Assembly (NCBI RefSeq): GCF_022695595.1
Contig: NZ_CP074380.1
Span: 3,794,001-3,858,000 of the forward strand
DNA length: 64,000 nt
Reading direction: 5' to 3'
Origin: Streptomyces sp. MST-110588
GTDB lineage: Bacteria; Actinomycetota; Actinomycetes; Streptomycetales; Streptomycetaceae
In this document: in pieces, positions 1 through 7,132 of the stretch
How the letters are laid out: each line of letters begins with the position of its first letter
How positions within the stretch are numbered: position 1 is the stretch's first letter
Program-made: the position numbers and the translations under genes
The notes under the pieces: generated by a model
Told to the model about the DNA's origin: nothing
The model's database searches: none
Seen by the model: the letters and a program-made list of their open reading frames with translations, nothing else

Positions 1-846
1 CTCGCCGTACGGGTCGTCGCGCCGCAGCACGCCCAGCCGTGCACCGTAATCCGGATCCCATCCGTAGGGCATGCCCGGCCGGTCATGGTCGAAGACGACC
101 GGCAGGTCCATGAAGATCACGTGCTGGGCCGTGAGGTGGAAGTCGTGCATCATCGTGCCGCCCGGCACGTCGATCGGCCGGCTGACCACCAGCTCCCCGG
201 CCGCGTCCGCCCGATGGTAGGTGAGGTAGGGCGGGGTCGGGCCGCTGTACCCGAAGAAGTGCAGCTCGCCGGTGGTGGGGCAGGTCTTCGGGTGAGCGGT
301 CATGGCGGTCCCGAGCTTGCCGCCGAAGTCATGCGGGCCAAGGGTCTCCAGCTCATGGCCGGGCCGGCAGTCCAGCTCGTACGGGAAGGATGATTCGACC
401 AGCGCGAGGGTACGTCCGGCGTGGCGGACTATGTGGGTGTTGGCGACACCCGCCGTCAGATCGATCCCTCCCTTGTCGTCGTAGAGGGGCGCGCCGTCGG
501 TGAAGGTGGAGGTACGGACCCAGCGGTTGCGGTAGGACAGGGCCTTGCCACCCTCCAGGCGCACGCCGTGGACCATGCCGTCACCGAAGAACCAGTGGGG
601 TGAGGCGGCGTCGTGCGGGTTGGGGCCGTTGCGGAGGTACCAGCCGGTCAGCTCGGGCGGGATTGCGCCCGTGACCGGGAGTTCGTGAGTGGTCAGCTCG
701 TCCATCACCGGCGCGAAGTTGCCGGCCAGGTGCGGCGGGATCCCGGCCCCGGCACGATTCCCGCTGCCGGCGCTGGTGTTCGCGCCGGCACTGGCGTCGG
801 CGCTGGTGACAGCGGTCTTACGGGTGTGAGGAGTTGTACCGGTCAT
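1..846 (-). CDS. Carotenoid oxygenase (RPE65/CCD family), 3' end off the left edge
   Basis: The minus strand is open for 282 codons from an ATG at 846 to the window edge. The family cleaves carotenoid or stilbene double bonds with a non-haem iron held by four histidines. The translation has the family N-terminal blocks WYLRNGPNP and FFGDGMVHG, and two expected iron ligands: His185 in TAHPK and His234 in MMHDF. The segment after the second ligand (FMDLPVVFD) is also typical. The other two histidines would lie in the missing C-terminal part; full members have about 450-500 residues. The first 35 residues are Ala/Gly/Ser/Thr-rich. A GGAGG ribosome site lies inside the end of the upstream membrane-protein gene, whose stop is 5 bp before this ATG, so the two are probably translationally coupled. 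The substrate cannot be told from sequence. Confidence 0.9.
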   Translation of the reverse strand, partial: MTGTTPHTRKTAVTSADASAGANTSAGSGNRAGAGIPPHLAGNFAPVMDELTTHELPVTGAIPPELTGWYLRNGPNPHDAASPHWFFGDGMVHGVRLEGGKALSYRNRWVRTSTFTDGAPLYDDKGGIDLTAGVANTHIVRHAGRTLALVESSFPYELDCRPGHELETLGPHDFGGKLGTAMTAHPKTCPTTGELHFFGYSGPTPPYLTYHRADAAGELVVSRPIDVPGGTMMHDFHLTAQHVIFMDLPVVFDHDRPGMPYGWDPDYGARLGVLRRDDPYGE

Positions 847-851
847 GAGAG

Positions 852-1433
852 TCAGACCTCCTGGAGGGCATGGCGGTCACCCGCTCGCTGAAGGAAACGC
901 GTCCGTGCGCGCTCCGGGTACACCGAGGTGAAGCGGATCGGAAGCAGAAAACCGATGATGTGGACGATGACCGAGTAGGTCATGGGCAGCTCATAGGCGG
1001 TTATGAGGGCCTGGGCCATCGCCGACAGAGTGAAGGACGCTGCCCAGGCAGCGGTGATCACGACGTTGATGCGGTAGAAGAGCGGCACCTTCCACACCTC
1101 CGGCGGCACCATCCTGCGGGCGATGGCCAGGGTGAACGGCTGCCGTGCCGCGATCGAGCCCCAGGCGAGCACCGCCAGCCACCCCGACGACAGCGCGCCG
1201 CTGTAGTCCTTCACAGGACTGTCGGGGCTCAGGAAGGCCAGCGCCGCCAGCGCCGCGAAGTAGGCGATGGTGCCGTAGTCGAGCAGGCGGTCCTTGAGGG
1301 AAAGGCCGATGGCGCGGTCCGCGACGAGCAGTCCGCCGCCCAGCACCAGACCTGTCAGAGCTCCCCACTGCCATCCGGCCGAGGACACGACCGCGTAGGC
1401 GATCCACGGGATGAAGCTCCGCAGGTAGTTCAT
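852..1433 (-). CDS. Small polytopic membrane protein, co-transcribed with the carotenoid oxygenase
   Basis: 193 residues. The ATG at 1433 is chosen because a GGGGGAG ribosome site lies 5 bp before it; the frame is open further upstream but would run through the operator. About five or six hydrophobic segments are visible (for example WGALTGLVLGGGLLVADRAIG and TIAYFAALAALAFL), ending in a basic, soluble tail (RARTRFLQRAGDR). I recognise no catalytic motif and cannot assign a family. The gene overlaps the ribosome site of the carotenoid oxygenase, so the two form one unit facing away from the PadR regulator. It could help deliver a lipid-soluble carotenoid to the oxygenase, but that is inference from position only. 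Confidence 0.8.
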   Translation of the reverse strand: MNYLRSFIPWIAYAVVSSAGWQWGALTGLVLGGGLLVADRAIGLSLKDRLLDYGTIAYFAALAALAFLSPDSPVKDYSGALSSGWLAVLAWGSIAARQPFTLAIARRMVPPEVWKVPLFYRINVVITAAWAASFTLSAMAQALITAYELPMTYSVIVHIIGFLLPIRFTSVYPERARTRFLQRAGDRHALQEV

Positions 1434-1464
1434 TCTTACTCCCCCAGTCACGGCGACATTCCAA

Positions 1465-1507
1465 CTTCGACATGTCGAAGGTAGAGGGTCCACGTTTGAC
1501 ATGTCAA
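1465..1507. promoter_or_regulatory. Two palindromic operators between the PadR gene and the divergent oxygenase operon
   Basis: CTTCGACATGTCGAAG at 1465-1480 is a perfect 16-bp palindrome. TTGACATGTCAA at 1496-1507 is a perfect 12-bp palindrome. They share the core GACATGTC and their centres are 29 bp apart, close to three helical turns. They lie between divergent starts at 1433 and 1531. PadR proteins bind palindromes containing ATGT and ACAT halves, so the neighbouring regulator is the likely ligand (inference). Confidence 0.75.
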
Positions 1508-1530
1508 CACTGGAAGGTAGTGTTCTGGTC

Positions 1531-2310
1531 ATGAGCCTCCGACACGCCGTTCTGGGATTGCTGGCCGAAGCGCCCGCCAGTGGCTACGACCTGATGAAGC
1601 TCTTCGACGCCTCGCTGTCGCACGTCTGGCCGGCCACACAGAGCCAGGTCTACGGAGAGCTGAACAAGCTCACCGCCGCGGGCTTCGTCGAGGTGGTCGC
1701 GCACGGCCCGCGCGGCCGTAAGGAGTACGCCCTCACCAGGGAGGGCCTGTCCGAACTGCAGCAATGGCTCGTCGAGGTCGAGCCCAGCAGGCCCCAGCGC
1801 CACGACATGCTGCTGCGCGTCTTCTTCCTCGGCGTCCTGACGCCCCTGGAAGCCCGTATGTATCTCCTGCACCAGGCCGAGCGTGCCGCCCGGGCCCGTA
1901 CCGGCTACCAGCAGGTCCTCGACGGCGCCGACTGGGACGACGAGATGATCTCGGTGTATGGCCGGATCGCGCTGGAGTACGGGCTGCGCATGACCGCCAT
2001 GCAGGAGGAGTGGGCACGCTGGGCCGCCGACGAGATCAACTCCGAGCGGGCCCGGAAGGCCGCCGAATCGGCCGGGACCGTCGCGTCGGAGCTGTCGTCC
2101 AAGGCCACACCGAAGGACGAACCGGAGCCCCGCACCGCGGCGCCGAATTCCGCGTCGAAGCCCCCGTCGACGTCCGCGTCGGACGTCCCTTCACCGGACG
2201 CCCCCTCATGGAACAACCCCTCGACGGAGGACTCCTCGTCGGACGACAACGCTCCGGGCGACTCCGCTCAGGAGCGCCGGACCGCGGCAGCAGGGCCCCG
2301 GAAGAAATGA
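1531..2310 (+). CDS. PadR-family transcriptional regulator with a long low-complexity tail
   Basis: 259 residues from the ATG at 1531. The frame is also open from an ATG at 1501, but that codon lies inside the second palindrome and the PadR domain begins at MSLRHAVLGLL. Residues about 1-85 form the PadR winged helix (ASGYDLMKLF, QVYGELNKLTAAGFVE, GRKEYALTREG). Residues about 90-185 form the helical dimerisation part of the PadR/AphA type. The last 75 residues are Ser/Pro/Asp/Ala-rich and probably disordered, which is longer than usual for the family. A GGAAGG sequence lies 13 bp before the start, a weak spacing. It probably represses itself and the divergent membrane protein-oxygenase operon through the twin palindromes, perhaps with a phenolic or carotenoid-derived ligand (inference). 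Confidence 0.88.
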   Translation: MSLRHAVLGLLAEAPASGYDLMKLFDASLSHVWPATQSQVYGELNKLTAAGFVEVVAHGPRGRKEYALTREGLSELQQWLVEVEPSRPQRHDMLLRVFFLGVLTPLEARMYLLHQAERAARARTGYQQVLDGADWDDEMISVYGRIALEYGLRMTAMQEEWARWAADEINSERARKAAESAGTVASELSSKATPKDEPEPRTAAPNSASKPPSTSASDVPSPDAPSWNNPSTEDSSSDDNAPGDSAQERRTAAAGPRKK

Positions 2311-2346
2311 AGTGACCGGCGGCGGGCGATACGACACTGTGGCCTG

Positions 2347-2889
2347 ATGGACGAAAAGCGCTCCGTACGCATCTCGAAGTACCTGGCCAGACACCTGCGC
2401 CATGAGCCTGAACGGATCGGCATCACCCTTGACGCCCAAGGGTGGGTGCCGGTCCAGGAACTGCTGGACGCCGCCGCCGGGGGCGGTTTCCCGTTCTCCC
2501 GCGCCGAGTTGGAGGCGGTCGTCGCCGACAACGACAAGCAGCGGTACGCATTGGTGGACGGCCGTATCCGCGCCAACCAGGGCCACTCCGTGTCCGTCGA
2601 CCTGGGTCTGCCCGCCGTCGAACCACCCACCGTCCTCTTCCACGGCACGGTGGTCCGTAACGTCGCCGCCATCCGTGACCAGGGCCTGCGGCCCATGTCC
2701 CGGCAGGCCGTACATCTGTCCCCCGACCGCGGAACCGCGGTCCGCGTGGGCTCTCGGCGCGGCAAGGCCGTCGTCCTGACCGTAGCCGCGCGGTCGATGC
2801 ACGAGGCCGGGCACACCTTCCGGGTCAGCGCGAACGGGGTCTGGCTCACGGAACGGGTACCGCCGGAGTTCCTGCGTTTCCCGGGCTGA
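2347..2889 (+). CDS. kptA: RNA 2'-phosphotransferase Tpt1/KptA
   Basis: 180 residues, the usual length. The family moves the 2'-phosphate from an RNA splice junction, or ADP-ribosylates terminal phosphates, using NAD. The N-terminal domain begins with the conserved SKYLARHLRHEPE block. The linker block RIRANQGHS and the C-terminal LFHGT and AVHLSPDRGTA blocks supply the conserved Arg/His residues of the two lobes. Bacteria with kptA usually have no known 2'-phosphorylated tRNA intermediate, so the physiological substrate is open. The 3' end overlaps the first unit of a 24-bp tandem repeat, so the last residues (RFPG) may be recent additions. Confidence 0.93.
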   Translation: MDEKRSVRISKYLARHLRHEPERIGITLDAQGWVPVQELLDAAAGGGFPFSRAELEAVVADNDKQRYALVDGRIRANQGHSVSVDLGLPAVEPPTVLFHGTVVRNVAAIRDQGLRPMSRQAVHLSPDRGTAVRVGSRRGKAVVLTVAARSMHEAGHTFRVSANGVWLTERVPPEFLRFPG

Positions 2890-2987
2890 GAGCCTCGCCG
2901 TTTCCCGGGCTGCAAGCCTTGCCGCTTCCCATGCCCGAAGCCTCGCCGTTTCCCAGGCAGAACGCCTCGCCGCGGCCCGCCTCCGAG
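2868..2987. repeat. 24-bp imperfect tandem repeat, five units, starting in the end of kptA
   Basis: Four consecutive 24-bp units begin at 2892, 2916, 2940 and 2964, each starting GCCT(C/T)GCCG. A fifth, partial unit at 2868-2891 is the 3' end of kptA and shares a 14-bp block (CGTTTCCCGGGCTG) with unit one. The array fills the space between kptA and the convergent TetR gene. Confidence 0.8.
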
Positions 2988-2993
2988 CCCGGC

Positions 2994-3701
2994 CTACTCC
3001 GCGCTCCCGGCCGGCGCGAGCGCCCCGTACAGGAAAAGGTCGACCAACTCCCGCGTCTTCACGAGGCCGGCCTCCCCCGGAACCGAGACACGGCCCAGTG
3101 CGAGGAACACCTCCGCCAGCACCTCCGGTGCCATCCGCAGGCGTTCACGCTCGGGCGCGAACAGCCCGGCCACGGCAGCCCTCGGCGCGGCCATCGCGTC
3201 CTCACGGCTCATAGGCGCACCGTCGGTCCCGGCAGCCCCGGCCGTCCCATCCGGCCTGGGCGTCCCATCCGGCCCAGGCGTCCCGGCCATCCTTTCCGTA
3301 CCAGGAGTACCGGCCTGCCCGTACGCTCCTCGCCCCCGCTGGTAACCAGTCGCGTGCAGCGCGCCGATCACCGCTCCGATACGGTCCAGATGGCCGCGCA
3401 TCGCATCCAGCGCCTCGGTCAGGCGCTCGGCCAGCGGCTGCTCCAAGGAGATCGCGGAGAGCCCGGCGAGCAGCTCGTCCGGCCTCAGCGCCTCGGCCAC
3501 ACAGGCCGCCAGCAGCGCTTCCTTGTCCTCGAAGACACGGAAGATCGTGGCCTCACCGATGCCCGCGGCCCGGGCGATCTTCGCGGTGGTCACCGCCGTC
3601 CCGTACTCGGCCACCAGCGGCAGTGCCGCCGCCACGATCATCGCCCGGCGCTCGTCGGGAGCCATTCCCGGCGCGCGACGCCGGCCCGTTGTGTCAGCCA
3701 T
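2994..3701 (-). CDS. TetR-family transcriptional regulator
   Basis: 235 residues. The N-terminal helix-turn-helix is clear at about residues 15-60 (TTAKIARAAGIGEATIFRVFEDKEALLAACVAE, here in short blocks). The ligand-binding part is atypical: between about residues 125 and 165 it has a Gly/Thr/Pro/Asp-rich insertion with the recurring pattern GT-(P/A)-GPDGT. The C-terminus (DLFLYGAL) is typical of regulators that control multidrug exporters. No exporter or obvious target lies next to it; kptA is convergent and pspAB is downstream across an 18-bp repeat array. It may therefore act elsewhere or only on itself. Start chosen from the domain boundary. Confidence 0.85.
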   Translation of the reverse strand: MADTTGRRRAPGMAPDERRAMIVAAALPLVAEYGTAVTTAKIARAAGIGEATIFRVFEDKEALLAACVAEALRPDELLAGLSAISLEQPLAERLTEALDAMRGHLDRIGAVIGALHATGYQRGRGAYGQAGTPGTERMAGTPGPDGTPRPDGTAGAAGTDGAPMSREDAMAAPRAAVAGLFAPERERLRMAPEVLAEVFLALGRVSVPGEAGLVKTRELVDLFLYGALAPAGSAE

Positions 3702-3764
3702 GCGCCCAACATACGAAAATCCCGGCCCCGGAGGCCGTGCCGGCCCTCGCGATTCTCACAGCGG

Positions 3765-3854
3765 ACGCACCCATCACGTCCAACGCGTCCATCACATTTA
3801 ACGCGTCTATCACATCCAACCCGTCCACCACATCCAACGCGTCCACCACAAGCA
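3765..3854. repeat. 18-bp tandem repeat, five units
   Basis: Five contiguous 18-bp units at 3765, 3783, 3801, 3819 and 3837 follow the pattern AC(G/C)C(G/A)(T/C)C(C/T)A(T/C)CAC(A/G)T. It lies between the TetR start and the end of pspAB. In one forward frame it reads as a Ser/Thr/Asn hexapeptide repeat, but there is no gene context for translation. Confidence 0.8.
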
Positions 3855-3879
3855 TCACGCAAACACCCACCAGCAGACG

Positions 3880-4521
3880 TCACAGCCCGGGAGCTCCCCA
3901 CACCGGGAACCACCGCGTCAGCTCCTTCTCGATCACCAGGTCGTCCGTGAGCGTCGCCCGCACCTGTAGTTCCAGCGCGTTGTCGCGCTTCTCGCCGGCT
4001 CCCGCCAGTGGCGCGAAGGGATAGAACGTCCCGCGCTTGTAGAGGTAGACCAGCGCCAGCGCCCGTCCTTGGGCCTGCTCATCCACCTCCCCCTGATCGC
4101 GGGCCCGCCCACGCCCCTCGCCCCACCCCTGGTCCTCGGCCTGCCCCGGATCGTCACGGAACCCCAGCAGGGAACAGAGGAGCTGCGGCCCGAATCCGGA
4201 CTCCTCCAGCAAGGTGTTGACCGCATGCAGGTCGTTCACCAGGCCGGCCGTGTCCTGCGGCGCGTGCCGCGCGAGCAGCCACGTGTAGCCGTACGCGTCC
4301 TGGCTGTACTCCACCGGGGCGTCCAGCAGGAGCTGTACGTCCTGGCGGATCTGTTTGAAGGCACCTCCCTCGACACTCGCGAAGCACACCGAACCCGCAC
4401 CCGTGGGTACGAACCCGGCCGCGGCCTGGAGGGTGACGGCGGCGGACGGAAGCGCGAAAAGCTGATCGAGGTCGGGCCGCACCGGCTTGCTGCGCCCGAG
4501 AATGACGTCCAGAAATCCCAT
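3880..4521 (-). CDS. pspAB: PspA-associated protein PspAB
   Basis: 213 residues. The N-terminus MGFLDVILGRSKPV, the block DLDQLFALPSAAVTLQAAAGF, and the C-terminal blocks ALVYLYKRGTFYPFAPL, RDNALELQVRA and the ending WFPVWGAPGL match the actinobacterial PspAB family as I remember it. A Gly/Arg/Asp/Glu-rich insert at about residues 130-155 is unusual. The gene sits directly downstream of htpX on the same strand, the arrangement that gives the family its link to the phage-shock, membrane-stress response. The biochemical function is not known. Confidence in the family is good and in any mechanism low. Confidence 0.82.
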   Translation of the reverse strand: MGFLDVILGRSKPVRPDLDQLFALPSAAVTLQAAAGFVPTGAGSVCFASVEGGAFKQIRQDVQLLLDAPVEYSQDAYGYTWLLARHAPQDTAGLVNDLHAVNTLLEESGFGPQLLCSLLGFRDDPGQAEDQGWGEGRGRARDQGEVDEQAQGRALALVYLYKRGTFYPFAPLAGAGEKRDNALELQVRATLTDDLVIEKELTRWFPVWGAPGL

Positions 4522-4663
4522 GACACCACGGCTCCTTGTCCGGCTTTACGACGTCTCAGGCACCCAGCCCTCCGGCCCCAGCCCCCGGCCGCAGACCCCA
4601 GGTCCCAGATCCCAGGCCCCGGGCGCTCATAGGCCACCGGCGCACTCACCGCCCCTCCACCAA

Positions 4664-5563
4664 CTACGGCCGCCCCAACTGAGCCGAGATCCGGGCGAGC
4701 TGTTCCAGCCGCTGCTCCAGCGTCGGGTGCGAGGACAGCAGCCGCCCGAAGCTCTCCTTGGTGAACGCCGGCGCGAAGTAGAAGGCGTTGAACGGCTCTG
4801 CCTTGCGCAGGTCGCGGGTCGGTATCCGCGCCATCTGCCCCGTGACCTTGGTGAGCGCGGCGGCCAGCGCCGACGGGCGGCCGGTCAGGAGCGCGGCGGC
4901 CCGGTCGGCGGACAGCTCGCGGTAGCGGGAGAGCAACCGGGTCAGCAGATAGCTGATCACATAGACGACCGCACTGACCGCCGTAACGATCAGTACCGCG
5001 ATCGCCGCGTTGTTGTCCCGGTTGTTGCGGCCGATGCCGCCCCACAGCGCCGCCCGCGTGATGACGCCGGCCAGTACGCCCAGGAAGGACGCGATGGTCA
5101 TGACCACCACATCGCGGTGCGCCACATGAGACAGCTCGTGCGCCAGGACGCCCTCCAGCTCCTCGGGCTCCAGTCTGCGCAGCAGACCCGTCGTGGCGCA
5201 CACCATCGAGTTCTCGCGGTTCCGCCCGGTGGCGAACGCGTTCGGCAGGTCCGTGTCGGCGATCGCCACCCGCGGTTTGGGCATGTCGGCCAGCGCACAC
5301 AACCGGTCGACCGCGCCGTGCAGTTCCGGCGCCTCCTGCGGTGTGACCTCGCGCGCTCCCATACTGAAGGCCGCGATCCGGTCGCTGAACCAGAACTGCG
5401 CGACGAACATGGCGCACGCGATGAGCAGGACGAACACCCAGGCGCCCTTGATCAGCACCACCAGCGCACTCACGACCACCACGTACAGCAGGCCGATGAG
5501 GAACATCGTCGTCACCATGCGCGAGGTCAGCCCGCGGTCCGGGGCGAATCGGGTCTGTGCCAT
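4664..5563 (-). CDS. htpX: Membrane zinc metalloprotease HtpX (M48)
   Basis: 299 residues, normal length. HtpX degrades misfolded membrane proteins with its active site facing the cytoplasm. Two N-terminal membrane segments (about 17-35 and 40-58) are followed by the zinc motif HELSH at 142-146, with Glu216 in RELSAD as the probable third metal ligand. Two more hydrophobic stretches lie at about 157-175 and 186-205. The upstream conserved motif NAFATGRN is present. It is followed after 142 bp by pspAB, making a likely envelope-stress unit. The spacer between them is a C-rich low-complexity tract without a clear terminator. Confidence 0.94.
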   Translation of the reverse strand: MAQTRFAPDRGLTSRMVTTMFLIGLLYVVVVSALVVLIKGAWVFVLLIACAMFVAQFWFSDRIAAFSMGAREVTPQEAPELHGAVDRLCALADMPKPRVAIADTDLPNAFATGRNRENSMVCATTGLLRRLEPEELEGVLAHELSHVAHRDVVVMTIASFLGVLAGVITRAALWGGIGRNNRDNNAAIAVLIVTAVSAVVYVISYLLTRLLSRYRELSADRAAALLTGRPSALAAALTKVTGQMARIPTRDLRKAEPFNAFYFAPAFTKESFGRLLSSHPTLEQRLEQLARISAQLGRP

Positions 5564-5804
5564 GGCTTCTCAGTCCTCCAAACCGCGCAGTCGGAGTCCG
5601 TTTCACGCGCACGGTCCCTGAGCCACGGGCCCGCCCGTGCTCCCGTGCTCCCGTGACCCGATTCTCCCCCTTCCCTCCCCTTTACGGGGTAAAGCGCAGG
5701 CCAGGGAAAGTGACGTTCTGCGTTTGCCCCGGGCAGGGTTGAGCCCCGGTCGGCGCGGGGATATCTCCGAGGCGTGGGATGCCCGCGCGGCGTACGGTCC
5801 GTAC

Positions 5805-6806
5805 ATGCATCTGAGCACCGTGATACTTCCCGTCCGCCGTTGGTCCGATGGCGGAAAGGAGATGTGGCAGCGCGCGGAGGCGCTGGGGTTCCATGCCGCC
5901 TACACCTACGACCACCTCTCGTGGCGCAGCTTCCGTGACAAACCGTGGTTCGGCGCCCTGCCGACGCTGACCGCCGCCGCGGTGGCCACCGAGCGGCTGC
6001 GCCTGGGCACCCTGGTCACCTCACCCAACTTCCGGCACCCGGTCACGCTCGCCAAGGAACTGATCTCGCTGGACGACATCAGCGGCGGGCGGATCACGTT
6101 GGGGATCGGCGCCGGCGGCTCCGGCTTCGACGCCACCGCTCTCGGCCAGGAGCCCTGGACGCCGCGCGAACGGGCCGATCGCTTCGCCGAGTTCGTACCG
6201 CTGCTAAATTCGCTGCTGACCCAGGACGTCGTCACGTACGAGGGGAAGTTCTACTCGGCGGACGGGGTGCGCAACATCCCGGGCTGTGTGCAGCGTCCGC
6301 GGCTGCCGTTCGCCGTCGCCGCCACCGGTCCGCGCGGGCTGAAGCTCGCCGCGCGGTACGGCCAGGCGTGGGTGACCACCGGAGACCCCAAGACCTCGGC
6401 GACCGGCACGCCCGCGGAGTCCCTGGAGGCGATCCGCGGGCAGATCGAACGGCTCGACGCGGCCTGCGCGGAAGCCGGCCGCGAGACCGGCCGGAAGGCG
6501 GGACACGAGGCCGGGTACGAGGTCGGGCATACAGCCGGGCACGAGGCTGGGCATGCGGCCGGGTACGAGGCCGGTCATGAGGCAGGCCGCCGCCGCGCCG
6601 GCCGCCCGGACAGGATTCTGCTCACCGGCTTCACCCCGGACCGCCCGCTGGAGTCCTTCGACGCCTTCGTGGACTTCGCCGGCCGCCACGCGGAGCTGGG
6701 CTTCGACGAGATCGTCCTCCACTGGCCGATCGCCGACTCCCTCTTCGCGGCCGATCAGAAGGTCTTCGAGCGCATCGCGACGGAGGGACTCGCACAGCTC
6801 GCCTGA
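5805..6806 (+). CDS. LLM-class flavin-dependent oxidoreductase with an in-frame repeat insert
   Basis: 333 residues from the ATG at 5805. The frame is open upstream, but the family starts at MHLSTVILPVRRW. Bacterial luciferase-like TIM-barrel features are visible: YTYDHLSWRSF, RLRLGTLVTSPNFRHPVTLAKE, ISGGRITLGIGAGG and LPFAVAATGPRGLKLAARYGQ. It should bind FMN or F420; actinobacterial members often use F420, which cannot be settled here. Residues about 228-262 are a tetrapeptide-type repeat (AGHE/AGYE/VGHT) that is absent from normal family members and sits between the barrel and its last helices. The product is probably a cytoplasmic oxidoreductase of unknown substrate. Confidence 0.9.
   Translation: MHLSTVILPVRRWSDGGKEMWQRAEALGFHAAYTYDHLSWRSFRDKPWFGALPTLTAAAVATERLRLGTLVTSPNFRHPVTLAKELISLDDISGGRITLGIGAGGSGFDATALGQEPWTPRERADRFAEFVPLLNSLLTQDVVTYEGKFYSADGVRNIPGCVQRPRLPFAVAATGPRGLKLAARYGQAWVTTGDPKTSATGTPAESLEAIRGQIERLDAACAEAGRETGRKAGHEAGYEVGHTAGHEAGHAAGYEAGHEAGRRRAGRPDRILLTGFTPDRPLESFDAFVDFAGRHAELGFDEIVLHWPIADSLFAADQKVFERIATEGLAQLA
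6481..6590. repeat. 12-bp tandem repeat inside the luciferase-like gene
   Basis: About nine 12-bp units of the type GGGCAYGAGGCC encode alternating AGHE, AGYE, VGHT and AGHA tetrapeptides. Related GTACGAGGCCGGGC and GTACGAAGCCGGGC copies occur just after the gene, at about 6855-6895. Confidence 0.85.
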
Positions 6807-7132
6807 GAGACGGCGCTGCGCCCGGTCGCGTATGAAGTCTCGGGAGCGCCCTGCGGCGTACGAGGCCGGGCGCCATCGCGTACGAAGCCGGGCGCCCCGC
6901 CGCATACGAGCAGGCGCCTCTTTGGAGGTAGGTACGGCCCGGACGCCGCGTCGTACGTATGGAGCCGACCGGCCGGGCCCTCCGGTGGTGCGCACCAGGC
7001 GGCCCCGGCCCTGGCCCCGGCCCTGGCCCCGGCGGCGACCGTACGGGTTCGGCCGCCCCCTGGACGGAATCCTCGCCCTGTAAAGCTCATGCGGGCGCCC
7101 CACCGCCCGCCTGTGCGCGCATATGCGGGAAG
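6807..7132. other. Intergenic spacer with dispersed short repeats
   Basis: 326 bp between two forward genes. It holds two or three copies of GTACGARGCCGGGC at about 6855-6915, matching the repeat in the preceding gene, and a GGCCCCGGCCCT tract at 7000-7032. I see no RNA gene or clear terminator. The following gene's frame is open through part of it, but nothing there resembles the HAD family. Confidence 0.6.

Noticed and set aside
3765..3854. CRISPR array
   Set aside because: Units are contiguous, without unique spacers, and no cas gene is present; it is a simple tandem repeat.
2919..3950. A long plus-strand frame opposite the TetR gene
   Set aside because: It consists of repeat-derived Pro/Arg/His-rich sequence; the minus-strand TetR helix-turn-helix is clear.
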